This document shows positions 1 to 14,000 of a DNA stretch of 64,000 bases, piece by piece (positions within the stretch are counted from its first letter, which is position 1; each line of letters opens with the position of its first letter). Source of the DNA: Lineus longissimus. Its lineage: Eukaryota > Nemertea > Pilidiophora > Heteronemertea > Lineidae. The DNA is taken from assembly GCF_910592395.1 (NCBI RefSeq), contig NC_088316.1, positions 15,006,001-15,070,000 on the forward strand, given 5' to 3'. The notes below the pieces were generated by a model. It ran no database searches. It saw only the letters and a program-made list of their open reading frames with translations, and was not told the origin of the DNA. Made by a program: the position numbers and the translations under genes.

Positions 1-835
1 GTGAGATGGTTTGGAGATGAGATGAGGTGGTGGTGAGATGATTTGGAGATGAGATGAGATGAGGTGGAGATGAGATGAGATGAGGTGGTCATGAGATGGT
101 TTGGAGATGAGGTGAGGTGAGATGATGGTGAGATGATTTGGAGATGAGATGAGGTGATGGTAAGATGTTTTGGAGATGAGATGAGGTGAGATGATTTGGA
201 GATGAGATGAGGTGATGGTGAGATGATTTGGAGATGAGATGAGGTGGTGGTGAGTTGGTTTGGAGATGAGAGGAGGTGGTGGTGAGATGGCTTGGAGATG
301 AGATGAGGTGGTGGTGAGATGGTTTGGAGATTAGATGAGGTGATGGTGAGATGATTTGGAGATGAGATGAGATGAGGTGGTGGTGAGATGGTTTGGAGAT
401 GAGATGAGGTGATGGTGAGATGGTTTGGGGATGAGATGAGGTTGTGGTGAGATGGTTTGGAGATGAGATGAGGTGGTGGTGAGATGATTTGGAGATGAGA
501 TGAGGTGAGGTGATGGTGAGATGGTTTGGGGATGAGAGGAGGTGGTGGTGACTTGGTTTGGAGATGAGATGAGATGGAGGTGAGAAGAGTTGTAGATGAG
601 ATGAGGTGGTGATGAGATACTTTGAAGATGAGGTCAAGTGGTGGTGAGATGGTTGGGAGATGAAGTGGTGATGAGATGAGAGAAGGTGGTGAAATGGTTT
701 AGAGATGTGATGAGGTGGTGATGAGATGATTTGAAGTTGATATGAGGTGGTGATGAGATGGTCTGGAGATGGTGATGGTGATGAGGTAAGATGGATTGTG
801 ATGGTGTGATGGTAGTTTTGAGATGAGATGATGGA
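1..835. repeat. Minisatellite, GATGAGATGAGGTGGTGGTGA type
   Basis: Purine/T-rich imperfect tandem repeat of about 30 bp, built from GATGAGGTGGTGGTGAGATG and GTTTGGAGATGA segments, decaying towards 835 and running off the left edge. It is almost free of C on the plus strand. The long Ser/His/Pro reading frame across it on the minus strand is a by-product of the repeat, not a gene. Confidence 0.95.
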
Positions 836-2440
836 ATGGGCAATGTCGAGGTCAGAGAGATTCATCTATTGCACAAAGCTGGAGTAATAGGCGATGCTTC
901 ACTTGAAAGTTAAAAAAAGAAAATCCCTTTGCAGAACTGATGGCCTCTTCTTTCCAAGAGTGACAAGTTGGGTAAGGTCCAAAATACGCATCAAAACACG
1001 GGCATTGGATCTGATGCCCAAACATATCTTTTTCATGGGTACAGATATAATTCCTCATAATTTCTATCTGGTTCAGTTTGACATGTTTGAAGAAGTGCGA
1101 GGTCATCTTAAATCCTGGAAGGGATAAATGAATTGAACTAAAGCAAAGTAATGAATTAACTCAAAAAATGTATCAATGGATAAAAAACTGAAATGTGGTA
1201 AACGAAAATTGGAAATGTACAAACAGGGTGAAAGGTTCTGAGAAGGATTGTGACTACTTTTGTAAATTTTGTTAATGAAATTGTTAGGGAAATCTGTGCA
1301 TGATTGTGGGATGAGCAAGAGAAATTAAAATGTGTTAGCATTTCTCATTGAAGTCTATTCCGTGTCAAGCCTGACATGTATTATGTACAACATACTGTAC
1401 ATAGATACACATGGATGCCTGGCAAAGTTAACTTGAAACGGACTTCAGAAAAAACTCTTAAAGCACAGCACAAACAGGGTGTTAAATGTGGTTATAAACT
1501 AAACAGGAAAATTTCTGTTTTGAATTACCTTAAGCCAAAAATAAGATGCTAACTATTCTCATTCTCTGCTGCGGATGCACTTTCATGCTGTCTAAAAGTT
1601 TTAAACCTCTCAAAAACATTTTGGACGCCAGCTTTAAATGTGGCTTTTAAACCCTGTAAGAACAAACAATGAACACATGACATCAGTACGTGGTGAACTT
1701 AAGCAAAATTAATACATTTAGGGGTAAGGGGGAGCTAATTTTGGATTTGAGTTTGAAAAGAAGATGGCCAAGAAGTGAAGCTTAAGGGGACACTACCCAT
1801 GTGTCAAAGCATGTCGACACCCACTTCAATACGTGCTGTACATTGCAATGTAATATGCATTTGTTGGCCTTGGACATGAAAGTCCAGAAGTGTTGACTCT
1901 AGCCATCTTGCTCTCGCCCAATTATGCAATTCATTACAATGTACGGCACTCTTGTCAATCAGCTCAGCCAAAACAAAAGTAAGCAAGGTTCCTTTCAAGA
2001 GGCAATCCATCATACCATAAGTATGATATTGGTCCAAGGGGCTTCTCCCAAAGCAAAAGACAACACCAAACCCTATGAACTCATCCTAAGACATTCACAA
2101 GGGCTCAAGGAAGGGCAGACACGTGACAAGCAACAGGGCTCACAAGACATGCTGAACTTAATGATACACATACTGTGCGATGATATGATTGAAACTATCC
2201 ATGCAATGATATGTGAACTTAAAGTTTGTTTTATCCTAAGTTAGACGTTTTTGACCTTTGGTAGTTTCACAACACTAGACCAAATACATTTTGGAAAACA
2301 TGTGATATTTGTTCCCGATTTGTCATTTTATTTACAGGCATGATAGGCATTCGATAACTTCCTAATAAATGCTAAATGAGCTGAAGTAGGCCCTACTATC
2401 CTGACACGACTTAGCTACCAGACTATACCTATACCATACA
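836..2440. other. Unique AT-rich intergenic DNA
   Basis: I see no coding, RNA or repeat feature that I can support. The short reading frames here (up to 106 codons) lack domain-like content and splice context. Confidence 0.5.
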
Positions 2441-5400
2441 TAATAACTGATCTAGCTAGCTACACTACACAACCTGAACTTAGCTCCAGAAAATGCTACT
2501 AACATAGTTTTCTAAATTGAACCGAATGACGTAGCTTGCTAACTTTATAACTGACTCACATACACGTAGCTTGCTAAATTTTTCTAACATAGCTGGCTGA
2601 ATTATAACTGACTAAGCTGCCTGGAGCAACTTCTGACAGGCTATCTTGTAGCTGGCTAAATATGGACTCACTATTGATAGCTGGCTAATTTCTAAACTAT
2701 CATAGCTGGTTGCTTTCTAACTAACAGAGCTGAATATATTCTAGCTGAGTAACCTAGCTGCTGACTAAAATAGCTGCTAAATGCTAACTGAATAACATAG
2801 CTGGCTTAATTCTGCTGACTGACATAGCTGGCTAAATTCTACTGACTAACATAACTGGCTAAATTCTGCTGACTAAACATAGCTGGCTAAATGCTGACTG
2901 ACTAACACAACTGGCTGAATACTGGTTGACTATTACATAGCTTGCTTATTGCTAACTGACTGATGTAGCTGGCTAAATTCTGCCGACTAAACTTAGCTGG
3001 CTAAATGCTTTCTGACTAACATAGCTGGCTGAATTCTACTGACTAACATAGCTGGCTAAATATGGACTGATTAACATAGCTGGCTGTATTCTAACTGACT
3101 AACATAGCTGGCTAAACTCTGCTGACTGAATTAGCTGCTTGATGCTAATTGACTTACATAGCTGGCTGAATTCTAACTGATTAACATAGCTGGCTAAACT
3201 CTGCTGTCTAACATAGCTGGCTAATGCTGACTGACTGATGTAGCTGGCTCAATTCTGCTGACTAAACATAGCTGGCTAAATGCTGACTGACTAACATAGC
3301 TTACTGAATACTGGCTGACTTGCTAATTGCTGACTGATGTAGCTGGCTAAATTCTGCTGACTGAAATAGCTGCTTAATGCTAACTGACTAACATAGCTGG
3401 CTGAATTTTACTGACTTACATAGCTGGCTAAATATGGACTGATTAGCATAGCTTGCTAAATTCTAACTGACTAACATAGCTGGCTAAACTCTGCTGACTA
3501 ACACAGCTGGCTATGCTCTGCTGACTAATATAGCTGGCTTAATACTGACTGACAAAACATAGCTGATTAAATGCTGACCGACTAACGTAGCTGGCTAAAT
3601 TCCAACAACTAACATAGCTGGCTAAATGCTGACTGAGTGATGTAGCTGGCTGAAGTTTGCTGACTTTAAACATAGCTGGCTAAATGCTGACTGACTAACA
3701 TAGCTGGCTGAGTACTGGCTGACTAACTTAGCTTGTTAATTGCTGACTGACTTACATAGCTGGCTAAGTGCGGACTCGTAATTACAGCTGGTTATATTCT
3801 GCTGACTAACATATCTGGCTAAGTTCTAACTGACTCATGTAGCTAGCTAAATTCGGACAATTCACTAACTATTCTAGCTAAACTCTGACCAAATAACATA
3901 GCTGACTAATTAAATTATCACTGACTATTCTAGCTAATGCTTGGAAAAGATTACTTTACTGGTAGCTGACTAGTTTAGCTAATTCTTGACTGACCTAGCT
4001 GGCAGAATTCTTACAGACTGTTCTAGCTAAACACCGACTACCTGTCATAGCTGGCTAATTCCAACTCAATGTTCTAGCTAACTGAATTCTACACAACTAA
4101 CGTGGCTGTATCAACTGTTTATTAGTATGCTATACTTAGATGGCTATTTTCTACTTCTACAACTTACTATCGTAGCTGGCTATATTCTGACTGACTACCA
4201 AAAGCTGCTACGTTACATCTGACTATATAGAGGGCCAAATAGCAACTGATTATCAATAATGCTTAAACATTAGCATAGCTTGCTAACTCTTTTCTACTGG
4301 CTAGTAGTTTGCAGAATTACCCCAACCAATGCGGCACAGGTGTAACATTCGCTAAACTCTAACTCTTGGGTAGCAGCCACTGACACCTCCTTATGGATCT
4401 AACCAGATATCGACTAACATAGCTGTCTACATAATATAGCTAGCTAGACCGCTACACTCTAACATTGTGATGCTATCTGGTCCATGCTCACTAAAGTAGA
4501 TAAGTCTAACTTACTAACATAGCTAAATCTTAACTCACTAACATAGTTAAGTCTAGCTCACTAAAACAGCTAATGGCTAACTCACTAATATAGTTTAGAT
4601 CCTAACTAGGTCAAATTCACTAACATAGCTAAGTCTAACTCACAAACATAGCTCAGTCTAACTCACTAACATAGCTCAGTCTAACTCACTAACATAGCTC
4701 AGTCTTACTCACTAACATAGCTCAGTGTTACTCACTAACATAGCTCAGTCTAACTCACTAACATAGCTAAATCTAACACATTAACCTAGCTAACTATAGC
4801 TCACTAACACTGCAGCTAACTCTAGCTCACTGTCATAGCTAAATCCAAAATCTATCAACCTAGCTAAATGCAAACTCTGTAACATAGCTAACAGCTAATA
4901 CAAATTCCCTAACATATCTAAATCTAACTGACTAGCATATGACTTAATCCTACCACTAACTTATCATAATGATACCACTAGCATAACTTTTCTCTACCAT
5001 ACCACTATCTTAGCTAAATTCTATCTCTCTAACAGAGTTAAGTCCTACCGGGTCACTAGCCTAGCTAACAACTAACAGAGCTAAATGTTAGCTAACTATC
5101 ATAGCAACATACTCGTTGACTAACATTGGCCAAATATAAGGATAGCTAGCTGAATGGACACACTGACCAAAGCTAGCTAAGTTAAACTAACTACTTGGCT
5201 AATCAAAATAGTTACCATCTAGCTATTGTCACCAGTACTGAGAATCTAACTGGCTAGCCAAAATAGCTTATTCTAACTAATTAAGGGTTGCTAATTAACT
5301 AATAGACTTAAACATAAAGCTCAGGTAAGCTAACTAAGATGAAAAGCTAAATGCTAACTTGCTGATCTAGCTAGCTTGAATTCTAACCATAGCAGCTACA
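2440..5400. repeat. Minisatellite, ACTAACATAGCTGGCTAA type (about 23-25 bp)
   Basis: A long degenerate tandem array whose core unit contains ACTAACATAGCTGGCTAA plus a variable CTGCTG/CTGACTG segment. It is most regular at 2780-3830. A subfamily at about 4620-4770 has a 23-bp period with ACTCACTAACATAGCTCAGT. Both edges fade gradually, consistent with old amplification and point decay. Confidence 0.93.
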
Positions 5401-6620
5401 GTTCTTGTCAGAGGTAACATCCCTTGGACCAAGTGATTTTACATTCTACAGAGGCATGATTCAAGTCCATCCCTGCTGCAAAATACACAAGCTTAGATCC
5501 TTAAACAAATGTCTTTTATATGTATAGGCAATAGAGGTTGCACACATGACATCATCGCAGAAAATATGTCATTCTGGAAGTCAAATTTACATCACTGACC
5601 CAGGTCACACACTCTGTTTTCAGCATAACATTGGCTGTTTTGAAGTCTGACAACATCAACCAAGACATTATCCACGCACAGCACATTTTGTCGTCAAGGT
5701 CAGCAGGGTCAAGGACAGAACTGACCTCCAAAAGGGATGCCGAAATGACATCACTGCATGACCTCTATAAACCCAACATGGGAGTATTTGAAGCACCTTG
5801 CGAATGCATGAGTATCCAAATTCTAGTAAACTGTGAATGTTGGGCACAAAGAGGGACGTTACTTCGAACTAGTAGAGTAGCATTAACTGACATAACTGAT
5901 TACTAATAACCTTCTGCTACAAAACTATCATAACAAATAGCTATCTACTTAACAATCTGGTACCCATCCATTTAATTGGCTGTCACCATTGAATAGTGCG
6001 TGGTATTGGGAAGAAGCTTCAGAACTTCAGGACCACAAATTATCTATTCCCGAAGTATTCCATCCAAAAACTGGACAGGCTTACCAGATTTTTATAGCAC
6101 ATCGGATGGTGATGGTCGGCACCAAAGAGTGAATCCACCCTTAGTTAAATACCCTGGACATTGGCGATAAATGGTCGTTGTTTAATTTGTCATGGGATCC
6201 CAAAACACAGAGCCACAGAGCTACAGTGGTTCTTTTAAAAGGACACTACAGGCTGGAGCCAGGTAGGCCAGATTAGGTTACATGAAGTTGCCAATAGGTG
6301 TCCCTATTTTGTCACAGCTACATCGACCATATTCACACTTGTACAATGAATATTTCATCACTCCTTACTCATCACCAATTTGACCCCCTCACTCTAGCCC
6401 AAACCATCTGGACACCACCAACTAAACTTGAGGGTACTATATCCTACTCACTTCAAAAGTAATCTACACTAGCTAACTGAAATTACCAAATCTATTCTAA
6501 ACAGCACCTATGCTGTGTCAAACTAGCTGAGTACTGATTAGACTACAGCTCTACAGGGTGTCCAAAGGCTAACTAGCTAAAGAAATGACTCACTAACATA
6601 CTGAATACTATAGTATCGTT
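5400..6620. other. Mostly unique intergenic DNA
   Basis: No supported gene. A 91-codon frame at 5631-5906 has no recognisable features. Scattered AGCTAACT words at the right side look like remnants of the flanking minisatellite. Confidence 0.45.
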
Positions 6621-6622
6621 CT

Positions 6623-6816
6623 CTGTAAACCCCTTTATTTTCGAGAGCATGATATTTTTTCGGATTTTTCTGAAAGGGTTACAATTGCACGAAAATACTC
6701 AACTCCTATGTCTTTTCATTCGAAAAATGCACCCATTCAGAGAAATAAATGGACGCAAAATCTGAAAATTTTGTAATCGCGAACATATAGGGCCACGAAA
6801 ATAAAAGGGTTTCCAG
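6623..6816. mobile_element. Fold-back (MITE-like) element
   Basis: The left end CTGTAAACCCCTTTATTTTCG (6623 on) and the right end (about 6796-6816) are inverted repeats, matching at 19 of 21 bases, around a 150-bp A/T-rich core containing further CGAAAA words. There is no coding sequence. The size and structure fit a non-autonomous DNA transposon. AGTAT-like bases flank both sides, but a target duplication is uncertain. Confidence 0.6.
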
Positions 6817-6884
6817 TATTCAAGACACTAAAAATATCAACTGAATAGATATTTGAGTTGCAATATCGACTAAATCTAAATACA

Positions 6885-7090
6885 TAACTTAAGCTTTATA
6901 ACTATCTGACCTAGATCGTTACGACTATCTGACATATATCTTCATAACTATCTGACCTAGATCTTTATAAATATATGACATAGATCTTTATAACTATCTG
7001 ACCTACATGTAGATCGTTATAACTATCTAACCTAGATTTTTATAACTATCTGACATATATTTTAATAACTATCTGACCTAGATATTTAGC
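6885..7090. repeat. Short minisatellite, TATAACTATCTGACCTAGAT type
   Basis: About eight imperfect copies of a 23-24 bp unit containing AACTATCTGACCTAGATCTT. The start of the array overlaps ordinary AT-rich sequence. Its CTAG/ATCT words recall the 35-bp array further right. Confidence 0.85.
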
Positions 7091-7639
7091 TTCTTCATGC
7101 TAATTACACTAACACTTACAAAACTGTAAACTTGGAAATGTTCTGCTTTGTTTATTGTCACTAACGGTGCCGTCACCCAAACCATTACAAGAAAAAAGAA
7201 ACCGCAACTTTTTTATGACTGAACAGCCATCAGTTGCCAACCAAAATACATAAGTTGAAATAGGTATGAAAAAATGCAAAAGCACCCAATAATATGTGTG
7301 AAAAAAAACAAGCAGATAAAGTATTCAAGTTTACAGTATAGTTAATTATCTTAGCTACATTTAATACTTAGTTGGCTAACATACATGCTAACAAGATGGT
7401 CTAAGCTACCACCATCTTATCAGCTAACAGTCTACAAATAGAAGAGAGCTAAAATGTAACTTACCGTAGCTATGGACGGCTACAAGATATAACATAACAT
7501 AGGATAATTAGCAATAGCTACATAATTAGCATATAATTAGCTACATAGTTACATGTATGTTAGCTCAAGTCCATTTCTCCAACAGTTACCAACCAGAAAA
7601 GCATTGATTCATAGTTTCCTGAGTTTATAAGAGACACGG

Positions 7640-10520
7640 GATACAGGGTTTGGGGCTTGGGAGACACGGATGTCTACACTTTAACAGAGGTTAGCTGGGC
7701 TAAGCAAAGTCTCCAGGGTCAACACAGTTTTGCCAGGCTTAGAAAGGTTTGCCAGCTTCTGAAACTTTTACAGGGCTAGAAAAGTTTCGGGACGTTGATA
7801 CAGGTTTACAAGGCTAATAAATGTTTGCTGGGTTCAGAAAGGTTAAGAAAGGCTTGCTCGGTTAGAAAAAGGTTTCATGGGTTAACAAAGGTTTTTTCTG
7901 ACGAAAAAAGGGTTTGCTGGCTAGGCTAGTAGGATTGCTGGGCTGGGAAGTTTCAAGGGTTAATGAAGGTGTGTCTGGCTGTGCTAGGCTGACAAATAGA
8001 GGTCTTGGGCTCAGAAAGGTTAAGAAAGGCTTGCTGGGTTAGGAAAGGTTTCATGGGTTAACAAACATTTTTTCTGACGAAAAAAGGGTTTGCTGGCTAG
8101 GCCAGTAGGATTTCTGGGCTGGGAAGTTTCAAGGGTTAATGAAGGTGTGTCTGGCTGTGCTAGGCTGACAAATAGAGGTCTTGGGCTCAGAAAGGTTAAG
8201 AAAGGTTTGCTGGGTTAGGAAAGGTTTCATGGGTTAACAAAAGTTTTTTCTGATGAAAAAAGGGTTTGCTGGCTAGGCTAGTAGGATTGCTGGGCTGGGA
8301 AGTTTCAAGGGTTAATGAAGATGTGTCTGGCTGTGCTAGGCTGACAAATAGAGGTCTCGGGCTCAGAGGTTATGATAAGCCATGAGAGGTTTCCTAGGTT
8401 CAAAGAATGGCAAGGTTAGAAAGAAAGTATTGGTGTGGCAGGAAAGATTTCTGGTATGCAAGATCACTTGCACATGCAGTGCCACCTTTGCAGAAAAAAC
8501 TGGGCATCCTGAGAATGCATGATCCCTTCTGCATGATCACATCAATAGGCAAAAGTAACATTCACTCAGGAAAGGCTTTCTGGGTGAACACATATTCACC
8601 AAGGCAAAGATCACTGGACTGGAAAAGGTTTGCTGGCCTATGAAAGGTTGCATGGGGTAGGAAAGGCTTTCTAGGCTAAGAAAAGTTTAATGAGGTAGGA
8701 AAGGTTTGCTGGGCTAAGAAAAGTTTATCGGAGTAGGAAAGGTTTGCTGGGCTAAGAAAGGAAAGGTTTGCTGGGCTTAGAAAAGTTTAATGGGGTTGGA
8801 AAGGTTTGCTGGGCTAAGAAAAGTTTATCAGGATAGGAAAGGTTTGCTGGGCTAAGAAAAGTTTATTGGGGTAGGAAAGGTTTGCTGGGCTAAGAAAGGT
8901 TAATCAGGGTAGGAAAGGTTTGCTGGGCTAAGAAAAGTTTATCAGGGTAGGAAAGGTTTGCTGGGCTAAGAAAGGTTTATCGGGGTAGGAAAGGTTTGCT
9001 GGGCTAAGAAAGGTTTCATGAGGTAGGAAAGGTTTGCAGGGCTAAGAAAGGTTTATCGGGGTAGGAAAGGTTTGCTGGGCTAAGAAAAGTTTATCAGGGT
9101 AGGAAAGGTTTGCTGGGCTAAGAAAGGTTTCATGAGGTAGGAGGGGTTTGCTGGGCTAAGAAAGGTTTATCAGGGTAGGAAAGGTTTGCTGGGCTAAGAA
9201 AGGTTTCGTGAGGTAGGAAAGGTTTGCAGGGCTAAGAAAAGTTTATCAGGGTAGGAAAGGTTTGCTGGACTAAGAAAGGTTTCATGAGGTAGGAAAGGTT
9301 TGCAGGGCTAAGAAAGGTTTATCGGGGTAGGAAAGGTTCGCTGGGCTAAGAAAGGTTTCATGAGGTAGGAAAGGTTTGCTGGGCTAAGAAAGGTTTATCA
9401 GGGTAGGAAAGGTTTGCTGGGCTAAGAAAGGTTTTATGAGGTAGGAAAGGTTTGCTGGGCTAAGAAAAGTTTATCAGGGTAGGAAAAGTTTGCTGGGTTA
9501 AGAAAGGTTTCATGAGGTAGGAAAGGTTTGCAGGGCTAAAAAAGGTTTATCAGGGTAGGAAAGGTTTGCTGGGCTAAGAAAGGTTTCATGAGGTAGGAAA
9601 GGTTTGCAGGGCTAAGAAAGGTTTATCGGGGTAGGAAAGGTTTGCAGGGCTAAGAAAGGTTTATCGGGGTAGGAAAGGTTTGCTTGGCTAAGAAAAGTTT
9701 ATCAGGGTAGGAAAGGTTTGCTGGGCTAAGAAAGGTTTCATGAGGTGGAAAGGTTTGCAGGGCTAAGAAAGGTTTATTGGGGTAGGAAAGGTTTGCTGGA
9801 CTAAGAAAAGTTTATCAGGGTAGGAAAGGTTTGCTGGGCTAATAAAAGTTTATCGGGGTAGGAAAGGTTTGCTGGGTTAGGAAAGGTTTGCAGGGTTAAG
9901 AGAGGTTTCATGAGGTAGGAAAGGTTTGCAGGGCTAAGAAAAGTTTATCGGGGTAGGAAAGGTTTGCAGGGCTAAGTAAGGTTTCATGAGGTAGGAAAGG
10001 TTTGCAGGGCTATGCAAGATTGAATGGGGTAGAAAACGTTTGCTGGGCTAAGAAAAGTTAAATAGAGTAGGAAAAGTTTTCTCGGCAAAGAAAAGTTTAT
10101 TGCGGTAGGAAAGGTTTTCTAGGCTAAGAAAGGTTTATTGGGGTAGTAAAGGTTTGCTGGGATATGAACGGTTTATTTGAATATGAAAGGTTTGCTGGGA
10201 TAGGAAAGATTTGCTGGGATAGGAAAGGTTTGCGGGGATAGGAAAGGTTTGCTGGGATAGGAAAGGTTTCATAGGATAGGAATAGTTTCGTGAGGTAGGA
10301 GAGGTTTGCAGGGCTAAGAAAGGTTGAGTGGGGTAGGAAAGTTTGCTGGGGTAAGAAAGGTTTGCTTGGCTAGGAACAGTTGAATGGGGTAGGAAAGGTT
10401 GCTGGGCTAGGAAAGGTTTCATGGGTAGGAAATGTTTCAAGGCCTATGAAAGGTCCAATCAGATGAGGAAGGTTTGCTTGATTATAGCTTTGTAAAGTTA
10501 AGACAGGTTTGCTTGGTTAT
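7640..10520. repeat. Minisatellite, GGAAAGGTTTGCTGGGCTAA type (38 bp)
   Basis: Tandem array with a 38-bp unit made of two half-units, GGAAAGGTTTGCTGGGCTAA and GAAAAGTTTATCGGGGTA, with the second often replaced by GAAAGGTTTCATGAGGTA. It is most regular from 8655 to 10060, about 36 copies. Copies degrade towards both ends. The alternation of the two second halves makes some blocks read as longer compound units. Confidence 0.95.
7835..8370. repeat. Higher-order repeat, three copies of about 176 bp
   Basis: Three tandem copies begin at about 7835, 8012 and 8188 (marker CAGAAAGGTTAAGAAAGG) and a fourth begins and decays at 8364. Each contains several diverged GGTTTGCTGG-type units, so the 176-bp block was duplicated after the small units had already diverged. 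Confidence 0.9.
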
Positions 10521-11090
10521 AATATGTAACAGAGAATTGAATCTTGAACTGTTGGGTAAACCACGGGGCTAAACATAATTATGGCTGAAATTCTGGTAAG
10601 AACTATTGTTTGAGAAAGGAACTCGCAAAAAGAGCTAACAATCCACTCCTAGAGCCTCTCAACCTTGTCCTGAGGTACAAAGTCTGTCATACATTTACCC
10701 AATGGCAATGCATTAACAACACCAAGGAACAAGGTACAAAGGGTCCAGAGCGGAACAAACTATCAAATATCAAAATACAATACATGGAATTTCTCGCCAA
10801 GTTTACAGGGGTTAAGATATACATTTACACTGTAATCTACAGGAAATGTACACAATGTCCCAGAAAGCATAGGATGAAATTCAAACTAACGGAAATAAGG
10901 ATAACTAGCTACAGGAACTAACTTAAATATGTAGTCATGAAGTTATTGTGATAATCCGTAAACAGACTCCAAGGCACAATAGCAGAATTCACTTTACAGT
11001 GGCATCAGCTTTGAAGCGGGGTACAGTACTTTGCTCAAATCATAGTGAAAGACAAAGACAATGGCTTAGAGCTAAGTATTCAGCTAATGA
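10520..11090. other. Unique spacer between two minisatellites
   Basis: No supported gene. A 103-codon frame at 10610-10921 shows no domain and no plausible splice context. Confidence 0.45.
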
Positions 11091-11099
11091 ATCATGACT

Positions 11100-14000
11100 G
11101 ATTGAGTGTGCATTTTGGTAGCTAGCTTAATCAGAACTGATCTCAGTAGCTAGCTAAGAACTGATCTAGCATACAACTCAGTAACTAGCTAATCTGATCT
11201 AGCGTACATCTCGGTAGCTAGCTTAGAACTATTCTAGCATACAACTCAGTAGCTAGCTTAGAACTTACTGCTCTAGCAGACAACGTAGTAGCTAGCTTAA
11301 AACAGATCTAGCGTGCAACTCAGTAGCTAGCTCTGAACAAATCTAGCATTCATCTTAGTAGCTAGTTTAAAACTGACCTAGCTTACATCTTAGTAGCTAG
11401 CTTAGAACTGATCTAGTGTATAACTCAATAGCTAGCTTAGAACTGATCTAGCATACAACTCAATAACTAGCTTAGAAATGATCTAGCATACATCTCAGTA
11501 GCTAGCTTAGAACAGATCTAGTGGATATCTCAGTAGCTAGTTTAGAACTGATCTAGCATACAACTTGGTAGCTAGCTTAGAACTGATCTAGCATACAACT
11601 TGGTAGCTAGCTTCTGACTGATCTAGCATTCAAATCGGTAGCAAGGTGATAAGTCAGAACTGATCTAGCATACAACTTGGTAGCTAGCTTTCAACTGATT
11701 TAGCATACAACTCGGTAGCTAGCTTAGAACTTAGAACTGTTCTACCATACAACGTATTAGCTAGCATTGAACTTAGAACTGAGCTAGCATACAACTTGGT
11801 AGCTAGCTGATAGGTCAGAACTGATCTAGCATACAACTTGGTAGCTAGCTTTCAACTGATTTAGCATACAACTTGGTAGCTAGCTTAGAACTGACCTAAC
11901 ATACAACTTGGTAGCTAGCTTATGACTGATCTAGCATTCAAATTGGTAGCTAGCTGATAAGTCAGAACTGGTCTAGCATACAACTTGGTAGCTGGCTTAG
12001 AACTCAGAACTGATCTAGCATACATCTTAGTAGCTGGCTTAGAACTGACATAGCGTGCATTTCAGCAGCTAGCATAGAAATGACCTAGCTTACATCTAAG
12101 TAGCTAGCTTAGAACAGATCTAGTGTATATCTCAATAGCTAGCTTAGAACTGATCTAGCATACATCTCAGTAGCTAGCTTAGAACTGATCTAGCATACAA
12201 CTTGGTAGCTAGCATAGAACTGATCTAGCATACAACTTGGTAGCTAGCTTATGACTGATCTAGCATTCAAATCGGTAGCAAGATGATACGTCAGAACTGG
12301 TCTATCATACAACTTGGTAGCTAGCTTAGAACTCAGAACTGATCTAGCATACAACTTGGTAGCTAGCTTATGACTGATCAAGTATTCAAATTGGTAGCTA
12401 GCTGACAAGTCAGAACTGATCTATCATACAACTTGGTAGCTAGCTTAGAACTCAGAACTGATCTAGCATACAACTTGGTAGCTAGCTTATGACTGATCAA
12501 GTATTCAAATTGGTAGCTAGCTGACAAGTCAGAACTGATCTAGCATACAACTTGGTAGCTAGCTTTCAACTGATTTAGCATACATCTTAGTAGCTGGCTT
12601 AGAACTGACATAGCGTGCATTTCAGCAGCTAGCTTAGAAATGACCTAGCTTACATCTTAATAGCTAGCTTAGAACTGATCTAGCATACATCTCAGTAGCT
12701 AGCTTAGAACTGATCTAACGAGCATATCAGTAACTAGCTTAAAACTGATCTAGCATAGAACTCAGTAGCTAGCTTAGAACTGATCTAGTGTACATCTCAG
12801 TAGCTAGCTTAGAACTGATCTAGCATACATCTCAGCAGCTAGCTTAGAACAGATCTAGCATACAACTCAGTAGCTAGCTTAGAACTGATCTAACGAGCAT
12901 ATCAGTAACTAGCTTAAAACTGATCTAGCATAGAACTCAGTAGGTAGCTTAGAACTGATCTAGTGTACATCTCAGTAGCTAGCTCAGAACAGATCTAGCA
13001 TACAACTCAGTAGCTAGCTTTGAACTGATCTAACGTGCATATCAGTAACTAGCTTAGAACTGATCTAGCATACACCTCAGTCGCTAGCTTAAAACTGATC
13101 TAGCATACAACTCGTTAGCTAGTTTAGAATTGATCTAGCATACAACTCAGTAGCTAGCTTAGAACTGATCTAGCATACAACTCGTTAGCTAGTTTAGAAT
13201 TGATCTAGCATACAACTCAGTAGCTAGCTTAGAACTGATCTAGCGTACAACTCGTTAGCTAGTTTAGAATTGATCTAGCATACAACTCAGTAGCTAGCTT
13301 AGAACTGATCTAGCATACAACTCAGTAGCTAGCTTAGAATTGATCTAACATACAACTCGTTAGCTAGTTTAGAATTGATCTAGCATACAACTCAGTAGCT
13401 AGCTTAGAAGTGATCTAGCATACAACTCGTTAGCTAGTTTAGAATTGATCTAGCATACAACTCAGTAGCTAGCTTAGAACTGATCTAGCATACAACTCGT
13501 TAGCTAGCTTAGAATTGATCGAGCATACAACTCAGTAGCTAGCTTAGAATTGATCTAGCGTACAACTCGTTAGCTAGCTTAGAATTGATCTAGCATACAA
13601 CTCAGTAGCTAGCTTAGAACTGATCTAGCGTACAACTCGTTAGCTAGTTTAGAATTGATCTAGCATACAACTCAGTAGCTAGCTTAGAACTGATCTAGCG
13701 TACAACTCGTTAGCTAGTTTAGAATTGATCTAGCATACAACTCAGTAGCTAGCTTAGAACTGATCTAGCATACAACTCGTTAGCTAGCTTAGAATTGATC
13801 TAGCATACAACTCAGTAGCTAGCTTAGAATTGATCTAGCATACAACTCGTTAGCTAGCTTAGAATTGATCTAGCATACAACTCAGTAGCTAGCTTAGAAC
13901 TGATCTAGCGTACAACTCGTTAGCTAGTTTAGAATTGATCTAGCATACAACTCAGTAGCTAGCTTAGAACTGATCTAGCGTACAACTCGTTAGCTAGCTT

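Noticed and set aside
89-865. 258-codon Ser/His-rich frame on the minus strand
   Set aside because: It follows the minisatellite unit exactly and has no splice or domain evidence; an artefact of stop-poor repetitive DNA.
5631-5906. 91-codon plus-strand frame between minisatellites
   Set aside because: No domain, no hydrophobic or motif pattern and no splice context; length is expected by chance in this much sequence.
8655-10060. CRISPR-like alternation of repeats and spacers
   Set aside because: The supposed spacers are themselves two recurring variants, not unique sequences, and the setting is a eukaryotic genome.
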